Below are positions 1-11,090 of a stretch of 64,000 nt of DNA, piece after piece. The notes below the pieces were generated by a model. That model made no database searches and had not been told where the DNA came from. It saw only the letters and a list, made by a program, of their open reading frames with translations. Origin of the DNA: Skeletonema tropicum (taxonomy: Eukaryota; Bacillariophyta; Thalassiosirophyceae; Thalassiosirales; Thalassiosiraceae); the NCBI GenBank assembly GCA_037178625.1, contig CM074130.1:4278001-4342000 (forward strand). The letters are read 5' to 3'. Each line of letters opens with the position of its first letter. The stretch's first letter is position 1. A program made the translations under genes and the position numbers.

Positions 1-1832
1 CCAGAATGAGTGAGCTTCTCAGGAGTAATGTACAGTAACTTGATACCCCCATGAGCTGGAACGCGGAACAAACGTTGCACAATTTCATTCTGTTCTCCTT
101 GCCAGTCCTGCTGAGAGTTGAGAAATACAGACTCGACACCCAATTTTGTCATTGACTGGACTTGATCTTCAATTAGTGACAGTAATGGGGAAATCACAAT
201 CGATATACCGGGACAGCACCAAGCTGGTAATTGGTAGCAAAGGCTCTTCCCCCCTCCCGTAGGCATGAGTACGAAGACATCCTTGCCCCGCATGGCATTT
301 TCAATCACCTCCTTTTGACCAGGACGGAAACCTGGATGTCCAAATACTCGACGATTCTCGGCATAAAAATCTTTCGTGTCTCCACCACTACCACCACTCA
401 TTGGCTGGAATGACTCTCCTTCATATGAAGACGTATTATACATGCTTCCCTCATTTCCATCAACCCACTGAAAGAAATCACAGTGTCCACCATCTTGCAT
501 GGCACATTTGTAAAATTGTCTTCCCGGATTGTCCGCCGTGTTGGACGTTAGAGTAATGCATGGAATATTATGACCCGGACAAAGAGGTACACCCCCATTG
601 CCTGTCATATTGATTCCATTGTTGGCAGTATCGTTGTAATGCTGCCCGCCATTGTTGTAGTTGTTACTGTCATATCCATTATAACCCAAAGAAGAACCAT
701 TCGTACCCTCGCCAAACTGATTGGAGTAGCTCTCACCAAAGGTAGCGCCTCCCCCACCACCATTGCTATAGCTATTATTCGTGTAACTATCACCAAACGT
801 TGACGCACTGGCATAGGTGCTACTGCTGCCTTGGATATGATTGCTTTGCTTGGGTGGGTATCCACCTCCATTATAACTCTGCCCACCACCATCGGCACCA
901 CCATTATAACCTCCATTAAACGTTTGATAATGGTTGTTTCCATTGGTAAAATTCTCCTTGCCATTATGATGTTGATGAACGCTGCCAGGATAAGGCGAAG
1001 TAGTTTGAATCGACGGAGGTGATGGCTTCTGAGCGACAATTTGATCGACATCCAATGCCAACAATTCATCGTCGTTTCCGTTTTCAAATTCATCCATCAT
1101 GGCATCGTCATTGTTGTTGTTGTTGCTGGTGTTATTGTGGTTAGCACCGGCAGGAGGATGGTTGGCATAATCAAAGTCATTATAATCAAACGTATTCGAA
1201 GGTGCATCCTGCGTCAAATCTACAAGACTTGACGCAGTGTCCTGATGGTGATTGACTGGTCGAGAGGAATGGTTGTTACTGCTCATTATTTGAACTTTGG
1301 CACCATCCGTGCAATGATGTGGTGTAATGACGGCATTGCTGCCGTTATGACTCTGTGAATTGCTTCGAATATGATTATTACCGCTGAAACTCTGCTGATG
1401 CGTTTGAGACTGCTGCTCAGCTGGTTCCACTGACGATGACGCTGCCGAAAATTTATCATTGCCACGAAAAGTTTCCGGCATTGAGACCTTGATCGTCTGT
1501 TGCTCCTTACCGCAGTTGGGAGGAGTAGGAGGAGGTTCCACCGGCAAAGCCTCCCGCTGTCGGTAACGAGTCGACGTGGCTTCCAAAGCGGCACGAAGAT
1601 CGCCGAGACTAATAATTTTGGATATTATTGCACCTCCTCCCCCTACTCCACCACGACGGTTTCTTCGTCCATCAAACGCTTCAATTTCTTGACGGGATAA
1701 AAATTGACAGTCATTGCTTTGCTGCTGCCGCTGTTGATTTTTCCAAAACGTTTCGAATTCAGAGGATCCATTCTTCGACACGGCATACTCAAACTTGAGG
1801 CGGCCATCCCAGTCGCTATTATTTCGGTGCAT
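1..1832 (-). CDS. RecQ-family DNA helicase with N-terminal GRF zinc finger (5' part, runs off left edge)
   Basis: ATP-dependent 3'-5' DNA helicase of the RecQ family, a nuclear repair and recombination enzyme. About 610 codons are visible; the rest lies beyond the left edge. The ATG at 1832 is preceded in frame by TAG. Residues 1 to about 410 are low complexity (Q, N, G, S rich). A GRF-type zinc finger follows at about 585-455, with the pattern C-x2-H-x3-C, then GRQFYKC and CDFFQW. Next come RecQ motif 0 (FGHPGFRPGQKEVIE), Walker A (MPTGGGKSLCYQLPA), motif Ia (VISPLLSLIEDQV) and LLYITPEKL. The DEAH box and later motifs lie outside. No intron is needed in the visible part. Family assignment is firm. 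Joining a GRF finger to RecQ is unusual to my knowledge, since GRF fingers are best known from Topo III alpha, APE2 and NEIL3. The frame passes through both domains without a break. Confidence 0.93.
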   Translation of the reverse strand, partial: MHRNNSDWDGRLKFEYAVSKNGSSEFETFWKNQQRQQQSNDCQFLSRQEIEAFDGRRNRRGGVGGGGAIISKIISLGDLRAALEATSTRYRQREALPVEPPPTPPNCGKEQQTIKVSMPETFRGNDKFSAASSSVEPAEQQSQTHQQSFSGNNHIRSNSQSHNGSNAVITPHHCTDGAKVQIMSSNNHSSRPVNHHQDTASSLVDLTQDAPSNTFDYNDFDYANHPPAGANHNNTSNNNNNDDAMMDEFENGNDDELLALDVDQIVAQKPSPPSIQTTSPYPGSVHQHHNGKENFTNGNNHYQTFNGGYNGGADGGGQSYNGGGYPPKQSNHIQGSSSTYASASTFGDSYTNNSYSNGGGGGATFGESYSNQFGEGTNGSSLGYNGYDSNNYNNGGQHYNDTANNGINMTGNGGVPLCPGHNIPCITLTSNTADNPGRQFYKCAMQDGGHCDFFQWVDGNEGSMYNTSSYEGESFQPMSGGSGGDTKDFYAENRRVFGHPGFRPGQKEVIENAMRGKDVFVLMPTGGGKSLCYQLPAWCCPGISIVISPLLSLIEDQVQSMTKLGVESVFLNSQQDWQGEQNEIVQRLFRVPAHGGIKLLYITPEKLTHS

Positions 1833-2167
1833 GTTGATTCCTTTCTAGAGAGATAATTGATCTTATTGTACTCTGAAGAAGATGAAACTTGCAACAACTC
1901 TCACAGCCATCTGCCTCTCTCCCTCCACGATCGTTGCTCAATCAGATCATGAGCTTCTTCTCGCGGTGTACCATACTCTTCACTTTCAGCCTAGTATGGT
2001 GTTCTCTAGAGTTCTTTAGAGAGATCAGTTGCTTCCAAGTTTCCAAGCTTTTTTGTTTTTTGTTGTGGTGTGTGGTGGATTGTGGTTTTGATTGTCATAG
2101 GATTCTACTCAGGGTCATTCTAAACCTAATAAAATTTATTTTTGTGGTTTAAAAAATTATTAATTTT

Positions 2168-4266
2168 TTTGCGCTGCTAGCTATGGGTGGTGGCGCTAAT
2201 TAAGTAGTAGCGCGCCTAAGTAAAACCTTAAAATGGCTACTTTTTTGGAAATAGATAGAGTAAGCGAATAGTAACTCTACGATGAAACCAAGACTACCAA
2301 TGGAAAGCTCATCTCCTCTAGTTTATGATTCATGTGTTGTTTGTGTGATTTGTTCGACTATGAGACGAGTTGGAATCGTCCAAAGTTTAGCGCTTGTCTG
2401 ACTTTGGATCGGCTCTCTCACACTCTGGGGGGTCGAATGCTGTCGTACAGGCATGCATTCGACTCGTGAGATGTTCAGGAATCCAGTGCATATCTGTACG
2501 ACAGCATTCGACCCCTCAGAGCCACAAAATCGACGACTCCCTGAGACATCATTTCAAACCATTTTCAAATTTTTTTCGTTCATTTTACTAGCGATTTGCT
2601 AGCAATTTTTGAATCGCAGAGAAGATCCGACCTCCGACAGTCAAGCTGTTCATTCTCGGCAACTAAGCGGTCGATTCAACCCATTCCACTTGCAGAGCTC
2701 TTCTAGAAGACCTATTGGAGCGAGCCGATCGCTGTTAGAGCTCTTTTTGCTGCGTAATACTGCGTCTAAACTTGGCAATGCAATAGAGATATCGCTTTTC
2801 ACACGTCGGCGATGCATTTGGTTCATATTTGATACCAAAAGCAATATATTCATCCATAAAACCGTGCCGTGTCGATTTATTAGGTAGGTGCTATAGATAG
2901 ATTGAGTTGAATCGTATCAAAGCGTGCCAGATTCCGATGGTGTCATTCCTACAAGTGAAGCAAGCCGTCGTCACTCTGGAGACATCCACCTACTAAATGC
3001 ATGAATTCACTCTCGCTTTAGCATTAGCAGTATTGTGAAGCGTGAAACATACGTCGGTAAGAGGAACTTGAATAAAGTAGCCCATATGGAAGGAATTGCA
3101 GCAAGGAAGGGCAGTCTACCACTTACAGTAAGACCTCATTGGAAGATCAAATCGAAGAAGCTGCAGCGCTAAAGACAGCCAATGATTTGGCGTGGAAGTC
3201 AAGAGATACAATTGAGCTTACAAAGTGACTTGGCAAAGTCTTGAAGGAGAGGTATTGGGAAGATGTCCCAGTGAATCGTTTCTTTGAAGAACTCGAAAAG
3301 GTCTTTCCTCGCTTTTACAACCTTGCAGTGAGCCATAAGACCAAGTGTTTTGTGATGCGGAGAGCAACTCCAGCTTGCACTGAAACGAATAATCTCGGTA
3401 AATTCATTAAGCCTGTTCGAGATTTGCAGATGGAAAGGCTCCAAACACCCTCAGCACCAAGCGTCGGCGTCGGGCAGGCGAGTTGAAGAAGGCGAAAGCA
3501 ACCAAGCTGGATATTCGGGCCGAGTTTGCCAAAGTTGAAGACTCTAAATCAGACCACGATACAAAACTGACGCACCCAATCCTTACATAACACCAGCGGA
3601 TGTATTCACTGCACTAGAACGTTCGTAATGTTGTGATATCGACCACGATGGGTAGGTACGCGGGAAGATGGCAATTTTCCACGCCCCATTTCAAATTGCA
3701 TTACGACCACGTAGACCTATTTCGATTTCGAGCCAAATAGCGACTGTAGACATAGAATATATAGACAATAAGCTGTACATGGAGCCTCGTTCGGCCTCCG
3801 ATGAGGTCCGTAACATGGTATGGTGCACGGTGCGGTCGAACATGGTAGTTTTTGAGGCCCGAGGCCCGATGTCCAAGCGCGCCAAATCACTTCACCGATT
3901 TTCGGCCCCTTGGAGGAGCCGACAATGACGCCCCTACGACCACCAACATCGCCGATGAAGACGAATCCAACGATACGAATGGCACGAAATGACTCCAATG
4001 GACCAATCTTGGCGAGATCGGGCGGTGATTTGACGATTTGATCACTACAGAGACCATAATAAGTGCAAACGGGGCAATTAACTAGTGGGTCACTGACAAA
4101 CTGAATATCTTGATAACTACATAACTATTGGTGCAAAAACGGCTCCCTTTGCAGTTCATTGGTCCTAGGGGTATACTGAAGCTGTCTGAGAAGTATCAAG
4201 GCGATTTTCCAAAATTCGTTTTGTTAGTAGATTTAACTAGCGTCACTACCCATAGCTGCGCGCAAA
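2168..4266. mobile_element. Decayed DNA element with long imperfect terminal inverted repeats
   Basis: The left end (2168-2212, containing GCTAGCTATGGGTGGTGGCG) matches the reverse complement of the right end (4222-4266, containing CATAGCTGCGCGCAAA) over roughly 45 bases with several mismatches. The interior holds no intact gene. A stretch near 3240-3480 reads for about 80 residues in one frame and looks like broken coding sequence on the plus strand, but I do not recognise it. The best reading is an old, non-functional DNA transposon of about 2.1 kb. Ends are approximate and no target duplication was established. Confidence 0.45.
2423..2521. repeat. Strong inverted repeat (28-bp arms, 43-nt loop)
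   Basis: Left arm 2423-2450 and right arm 2494-2521 are reverse complements at 27 of 28 positions (core GGGGTCGAATGCTGTCGTAC). The 43-base loop also contains the sub-motif GCATTCGACTCG. It could be a small foldback transposon or a hairpin transcript. It lies inside the larger decayed element at 2168-4266. Confidence 0.85.
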
Positions 4267-4924
4267 GTGGTCTCGGGCCGTCGGCCGTCGTCGACGGAAT
4301 CAACACCGGTTGTTACAATTTACAATACCATATATTCATGTGTAAAATAATCTATCTATCTATATATAGGTAAACAGGATCGGGTGGCAGCCCCTACTTC
4401 GAGAAAAGAGGTTACACTCTTTGATACCGTTGTATGCTCCATGTTTAAATTTGAATAATCGTCTCACCCATAATTATCTATTGTTGGGTGTCGGTGATGA
4501 ATGTCATCCAGGTTTTGGAGCAAGCCTCATCCCAGCGTTTAAGACACCTGTTTTGTTGTCCGAGGAAAGTCAGCTAATCCAACTTCACTGCCGCTCCCAA
4601 ATACGAAAAAAGCACTAGAGAAAGTATTCGAATCTGGTTGGACACTTCCTCATAGTAGGTACTGGGAGTAAAAGGCTGCGAACACCTTCAAGGCACCAGA
4701 AAAACAGTCCAGACAATACAGAAAAATCCGGAGTTCTGTGTCCTGTCCTTCCATGTATCGTACCTGCTTTTCTGTCTCATAGGTACCATACTGGGAGTTA
4801 AATATGCGGGACCTTCTTCGAAAGTTGTCTGAACAACAATAAACTTATCAATTATAAGAAAGCATCTGTGAAAATCCGAAGGGCCTTTGAGAACTCAAGT
4901 GGGGCTGGTCCCTTCAGGCAGGAA

Positions 4925-4986
4925 GGCTAGCCCCTTTAGGCCCAACGCGCTAGCTGAATTCGGAGGCTAGCCCCTTTAGGCCCAAC
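4925..4986 (+). repeat. Two 22-bp direct repeats
   Basis: The 22-base unit beginning GGCTAGCCCCTTTAGGCC occurs at 4925-4946 and 4965-4986. The second unit runs into the left end of the segmental duplication shared with 44.3 kb, so these repeats mark that breakpoint. Confidence 0.8.
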
Positions 4987-5091
4987 ACATTAGCCAACGC
5001 ATCGGGCTTGTTATTTTTAACTTAGGGGCTGAATTTTGCCTATCTAGAAAAAGGATTAAATAATTGTGCGACAAACAGACGTCTTCTCCGC

Positions 5092-5350
5092 TTGACAGAC
5101 CCACAGTTAGTACATCCATGCGCAGAAGATCTTCAGGCTGGTCTGTTTGGGGTTTTAGATAGAGCGAGCGATCGGGCCAATGGCGCGAGCTCAAGATCCA
5201 CTTTTCGTCGTCTGAACCGCAGCACAACATGCCATAAAAAGTATATTGGATCGACAACAGTTGACAAACTGGATCGACAACATAACAGTTGATACTACTA
5301 CCTCCTCCTGGTCTCCTCCTCCTATTCATCACCCGCTTGCAATCTCTAGG
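5092..5350 (+). promoter_or_regulatory. Putative promoter and 5' UTR of cysteine-rich gene copy 1
   Basis: A CCAAT box (5177-5181) and an A/T-rich TATA-like stretch (CATAAAAAGTATATT, 5233-5247) lie about 170 and 110 bases before the ATG at 5351. The same arrangement is conserved upstream of the second copy. Assignment is from motif spacing only. Confidence 0.4.
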
Positions 5351-8345
5351 ATGTATCTGAAAGGGATTGCTCTCTTCGTCGCCATCTTCGGGCACGGTGC
5401 CCTCGCCGCACTGCCAGACTCCTGTGAGGAAGGCGACGGCGGCATCAGCTGTAGCGGCTGCACCCCTTTGAACTCCGAGTTTGAACCTCCCGGTGTGGGA
5501 CAAGTGTGGTACTCTTACTGCTGCACCGACTCTGAGACCACCACGGCCGATCCACCCGTCACTACGACCAAGAAGTACTGTTACTCGTACTCTTTGGTAG
5601 GATGGCCGAACAACCAATACAGTGGCACGAAGCCGTCTTGCAGCAGTACACTTGCAGCTCTCGCTTGGTCTCTTCATGGTCAGTGTTCTACTACTGCTGT
5701 AAGTTCCAGTTCGATGAGCCTTTTGCTACTCACCCGATTATTCTTTCCTGATTATTCTTAACGTCATGTGTCTCTAAAACAATAATTTTGTCATCCTCTC
5801 TCACGCACTCTCTTTGAACTTGAATCTACTACAGGACTGATAACTCCCTACGATGACCCCACAGGAACCGGTGGCTGCCCAGGACAATGGGATTCGAGCA
5901 CCAACTACGAGATTGATGACACGGTGGAAGATAACCAAGTTGTCTATAAGTGCACTAAAGCTGCAGCGTTTTGTAACACATACGGACCTGATTTGCGAGG
6001 TGTGGGTGCCGCCTATTGGACCCCAATCGGCTCTTGCACGGGTACCGCAGCTCCAACCGGGTCTCCTAACTTCTCCTCACCCCAAGATGGCTGCCCCGAG
6101 GAATTTGATCCCAACACCACCTACGAGGCAAATGACAGTGTCGCTATCACCCGTGATGACGGCACTTCGATTTTGTACAGGTGCAAGGCTTTTCCGGAGA
6201 GCCAGTGGTGTAACGATGACGCGTACTCTCCCTTGAACACTGAGAAACTCTGCAACGGCGGCGAGTGCTGGCCGCGAGCTTGGATCAAAGTAGGAGCATG
6301 CACTGGAACTTTTACTCCTACTGCCACTCCCACGTTTAATGGCGACGTCGGAGGGTGTCCCGAAGCATACGATGATAGCGCTGATTACGAAGCAGGCGAC
6401 AAGGTGTCTATTACTCCTCCAGGTGAGACCCACGGCAAGATTTACCAGTGCAAGAGTTGGCCAAATAGTGGACATTGTGGCAAAGAAGCGTACTCCCCTG
6501 CGAACACGGAGAAAGGGTGCAACGGCGAAGTGTGCTGGCCGGATGCCTGGACCTACGTGGGTGGCTGCACTGGTACTTTATCTCCTACTGCCACTCCCAC
6601 GTTTAATGGCGACGTCGGAGGATGCCCCGAAGCATACGATGATAGTGCTGAATACGAAGCAGGCGACAAGGTGTCTATTACTCCTCCAGGTGGGACCCAC
6701 GGCAAGATTTACCAGTGCAAGAGTTGGCCAAACAGTGGCCATTGTGTTAAAGAAGCGTACTCCCCTGCGAACACCGAGAAAGGGTGCAACGGCGAAGTGT
6801 GCTGGCCGGATGCCTGGACCTACATCGGTGGCTGCACCGGTACCATTACACCTACTGCCACTCCCACGTTTAATGGCGACGTCGGAGGATGTCCCGAAGC
6901 ATACGATGATAGTGCTGAATACGAAGAAGGCGACAAGGTGTCAGTTACTCCTGCAGGAGAGGCATACGGCAAGATTTACCAGTGCAAGAGTTGGCCAAAT
7001 AGTGGGTTTTGTGGCAAAGAAGCGTACTCTCCCTTGAATACTGAGAAAGTCTGCAACGGCGAATTGTGCTGGCCAACCGCATGGACCTACGTCGGTGGCT
7101 GCACAGGTACCATCACACCTACTGGAGCTCCCGTGTTTACTTCTCTTGCTAAGTGGGAAAAGGAAGGGTGTCCTGATGAGTATGTCGCGAACAACCCCAA
7201 CTATAAACCAGGTGACTATGTCTCAGTATCGAAAAACGAAGACAATACATATGGTGTTGTCTGGATGTGCAAGAATGCAATGACTGCTCCTTGGTGTCAA
7301 AATGAGGGTTATGCTCCTGGTACTTCATACGGCGGCCAAGCTTGGGAGAAGGTGGGGTACTGTGAAGGCACGATGTCTCCCACACTAGCACCCACCGTTT
7401 TCTCTGATGCTTGTCAGTTCAAGTACAACTTGGAAACAACAGATGATGGTGCTTACGTTGTTTTGCAAGCTGAATCCTGGCAGAAGGGTGGTTCATCAAT
7501 TTCTACTGGAGGCACAGCATTGGAGTTGTACAAACCTGGACAACTCGTCAGGTATGGGAGTGATGCACGTAAATGCAATGCTTGGCCCTACTCAGGTTAC
7601 TGCGAAGGTTATTCTCCGTTCATTGAAGATTCTCCCGATTACAATCCCCTTCTTTCTTCCCAGGGCTGGGAAAAGACCACGTGTGTAGATATTGGGATTA
7701 CTGGAGTGGGTGATACATTTGATCCAAGTGTTCATGGCCCTGTGTTTGCTTCGAATGGCAACTTGCTTGTTTACAGTGGTGGTTACTGCCAAAAAGGGGA
7801 AGCCATTGCTGCAGGCAGTGATGCGATCAATCCAGAAGACTACTTCAAGCCATCGCCTGCGGTCAAAGGTTGTCAGAAATGCGATCCTGGTAAGGGGCTG
7901 GACTCGATCACTGAATCCTAAGGTGTGCACCGATTGTAACACTGACCACGCCAGTAGCGAGATTGTGAACCGAAAGAGTGTGTGCGTGTGTAACAATGGT
8001 GCTACCAATCCTTGGGCGGCTCTTGATGCGGATCGTTGCACATCCTGTCCCAGTGGTGAAAAGTATCTTGGTAATGTGGATAACTCGTCTTTTGACGGTG
8101 TGTGTAAGCCTGCTTGTCCTTCCGGTTTCGTGTACACCACCAAAGTCAGCAGCACTCCTGAGACTTTCAAGCTTTGCTGCAAGAACTCTGGTTGTACGAG
8201 TGGCGGCAAAGATAACATTTTGAGCGAATGCTATGATGGTACGGCAGACAAGTCATTTTGTAGAGATGCGGAAATTTATTCGTTTCATCCAACTAGGGCT
8301 CCGACGCCTGCGCCGACGTCTGTGCCGACGCCTGCGCCTATGTAG
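5351..8345 (+). CDS. Secreted cysteine-rich modular protein, copy 1, with a one-base frameshift
   Basis: Exon 1 is 5351-5678; the inferred intron is 5679-5864 (phase 1, donor GTCAGT, acceptor CCCACAG); exon 2 is 5865-7921, giving 794 residues. The N-terminus MYLKGIALFVAIFGHGALA is a clear signal peptide. Seven modules of about 70-75 residues follow, each with GCPE, Y..GD.VS, a short aromatic-Cys stretch, CWP.AW and G.C.GT, joined by TPTATPTF-type linkers. This layout resembles chitin-binding CBM5/12 folds, so an extracellular or cell-wall role is inferred. After 7921 the match continues in another frame to 8345: a Cys-rich tail with CPSG, CCKNSGC and a PT-rich end. Near 7914 this copy reads ACTGAATCC where the 44-kb copy reads ACTGATCC, so one extra A causes the break. 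The protein is either truncated or the base is an error. No exact family recognised. Confidence 0.8.
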
Positions 8346-10389
8346 GAGCACTTGCCAACATCTCGAAAGGTCCATCCAGGAAGATTAGCATTTTGGGGGA
8401 AACTGTAAGAAACAAGAAACTCTTCGCCTGTTGTTGTAAATGCGTTGCACCATCGTCAAGTTGTGTACTATCCGTGGTGATGCATCTTACTCACTTGTTT
8501 ACCATTTTATCTAGAAGAGTTTGGGGATTATATTAATGTGTTAAAGATTTCAAGTTACTTTGAATTAGTTTCGTATATATTATGGTAGTTGGCATCCTAC
8601 TAATATACTATGATGTATTTTTTTGTGTTTCATTCTGTCGACCTGACACTTATCTGTTCGTCTTTTCATTTGTGACTTGAGAGCAACTTGAGTAATGGGT
8701 GAAATAAGTTTCTTCCGTGTCACATCCACACCTCTTGGAGAGAGTTAAGTAGTAGGTACTCCATCATGTCACCTCTCCCTCTAATCCTGAGGTTGACCTG
8801 TTCTCTAGAGGAAAAACTCAAACATGCAGCTGCTACTTAATGTGTCTTCACATTCGTGGAAAGTTAGGAAGGTGGAGTTAGGTATTAAAAGTAGAAGTAG
8901 TTTGCTATTGATCTACTAATTGGTCATTATCCAGTATGTATTCAGTACAATAGACACTTGACAGAAAACAGACACGAACGATGTTTTTGATGTTCCAATG
9001 GTATTTATATTTATCTTTCTTGGAGGTTGACATGTTCCTCCAGGTCTCTCTAGATTGAGTTTTATCCGTGTGGCCATTATTATTTATAATCTTCGAATGG
9101 GTGAAAGGGAATGAGTCTTACCCTTTGCGTAGCGGTCAGAAGAGAAGGCAACCTTGTGTGAATGAATGCAACATGATTAAGTGGATCTGCTAAAGTAAAG
9201 GAGAAAGACACGCATTTTTCGTTAGTGGTGCATCGTGTAATTATAGCTCGCGTGGCAAATGAAGTGTCTGACCATCCTTCTCTCTCTAGAGGAAGGAATG
9301 AAACACTTTTAGCCGTTTTCGTCTCAAAGACTTGGTCATGGTGTTTCACTTTCATGACGGAGGTAGAGGAGGGTAGAGTTGGGAGGAGCGCGGATGGAGG
9401 TCACTGATGACGATCCATTGCATTCCTATTGCATCTTACTTCTTTTTCGATTTTCCGGTATTTCCTTCCTCTTCCACTAAGTAGTAACCACTGACCACTG
9501 ACCCCTTTCTCTGCTGTTTGATTATTGCGTCAAAAGATTATTGTAGCGTGGAGAATTCTCTTTGCGCATTCTCATGATTTTGCAACTTCGGGTATTGTAT
9601 GTTTGGGAATTATATTGTTTGGTGTCCTCTCTATCTCCTTCATGGTGATGGGAGACATCGTGTCAAACGAGTTGCAGCGCTGCATAGAAACTTCTGCGGA
9701 GGAACCGGGGCATGGAACGGTACTTTGTTTGTTGCACGGTTTTGTTGCTATTCTCCTCCTCCTAATTATATTGTACGAGGTGTCACCAATCTTGATAGAA
9801 GTACTTTCCATCTACCATCTACCATCGTCCTACCGCTTTACTGCTGGTTGCTGTCGAATTCTCATCTCTCATCATCCCGCTCCCTGCGCCTCCTCCACCG
9901 TCCACCGCCGCCTGTGCTAGTACTACTTACACATCTATTACAACATGCGCATGCATGCTAATGATACTATGCTGTCAAATATGGTCGCCACCAAAGAACA
10001 ATAAGAGATGCCTCGAGGATTCTTGACGCTCCGAGAGATACTGCCGAACATCTACTCCTTGGTCGCCACAGCGAGGCCTCTCTCTCTCCCTCTCTCTCTG
10101 CGTGAGCGTCATTGTTGTCGGCGTTGAATAATATTTGTAATAACTATTCGTACGTTGATGTTGTGATGTTGTATAATGAACAATACAATATTGACCTCCT
10201 ACTGTTTCTGTACTCTGCTCGTCTTCTTCATACTTTCAAAAGATAAGAGATTATAGAATTGATAATAATTGGAAGGTAGGTGTCTTCTCGGGTGGAAGAC
10301 ACGGCGTGGCGGCCGGAGTCGTGAAGAAGGTCGGTTTAGAAGTTGAATAATAATCTATGATATTAATATTAGGTATTCGTCTTGCTTGT
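8346..10389. other. Gene-free stretch downstream of copy 1
   Basis: Up to about 8640 this is 3' flank shared with the 48-kb copy. The remainder is A/T-rich with no convincing gene. An open frame at 9525-9920 has two hydrophobic stretches but no early ATG and no recognisable family. A short CT-rich tract lies near 10078-10100. Confidence 0.6.
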
Positions 10390-11090
10390 TGCCTGATGAG
10401 TACGTCGCGAACAAACCCAACTATTAAACCAGGTGACTATGATGTGTCAGTACCAAAAGACGAAGACAACCATAGAGGTGTTGTCTGAGAGATGTGCAAG
10501 AATGCAATGACTGCTATCCTTGGGTGTCAAAATGAGGGAGATCCTGCGGATGATGCGTTCGATGAAAGTTTTCTTGGCCCTGTGTTTGCTTCGAATGGCA
10601 AAAATGCTTGTTGATCAGGATGGAAATTGCCAAACCGGGGAAATCCACTGATGCAAGCAGCCCTAGTTTTGCGAACAATCCAGAAGACTACTTCAATCAA
10701 GCCATCGTCTGCGGTCAAGGGTTGTTAGAAATGCGACGCTAATCATGGGTTTGACTCGCTCGAAATGATCCTGAAGAATGCCCCACAATTGTTCCGCTAA
10801 ATCCCCTCCAGCAGTGAGATTGTGAACGGAAAAAGTGTGTGCGGGTGCAATGCTGCGGATCATTGCAAATACATACTGTCCCAGAGGTGAAAAGTATCTT
10901 GGGGGAAAGTGAATAACTACATGGTGACGGTGATGTGTGAGCCATGTCCTACACCGGCCTTGTGTACACCACCTATGGTTCTTGGAAGGCTATGCTGCAA
11001 GGACTCTGGTTGTACGTATGACGATGGTGTCCTTAACACTCTGAGCTAATGTTTAGATGGTACGCCAGGCCAGGATTTTTGTTCGGTTCT
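10390..11090 (+). pseudogene. Decayed third copy of the cysteine-rich gene family
   Basis: Fragments match the last third of the two larger copies in order: the stretch encoding CPDEYVANNPNYKPGDY near 10395, the GPVFASNG stretch near 10577, the INPEDYFKPSPAV stretch near 10675, CPSGEKYL near 10880 and the CCK(N/D)SGC stretch near 10995. Small insertions, deletions and stop codons break every frame. The upstream two thirds of the gene is absent. It is adjacent to the intact 3' end of the torsin-like gene, the arrangement the 48-kb duplicate also shows. Confidence 0.88.

Larger units (their letters stand above)
4977..8860 (+). repeat. Segmental duplication, copy 1 (partner 44303-48895)
   Basis: From about 4977 the sequence is nearly identical to 44303 onward, through the promoter, both exons and the first few hundred bases of the 3' flank. 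After about 8640 the similarity to the 44-48 kb copy becomes patchy, although a weak match to the torsin-gene 3' tip is still visible around 8795-8860. The shared block includes about 375 bp upstream of the start codon, so the promoter was duplicated with the gene. Confidence 0.9.

Noticed and set aside
570..1232. Open frames rich in Ile, Val, Thr and Met on both strands
   Set aside because: They are shadows of the Asn/Gly/Gln-rich head of the RecQ gene, which has a clear domain order in its own frame.
5246..5350. Upstream in-frame ATG before the signal peptide of copy 1
   Set aside because: Starting there would bury the clear signal peptide MYLKGIALFVA behind 35 low-complexity residues; the ATG at 5351 is better.
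9525..9920. 131-codon frame with two hydrophobic stretches
   Set aside because: No ATG near its start, the overlapping frame is equally open, and no family pattern is visible.
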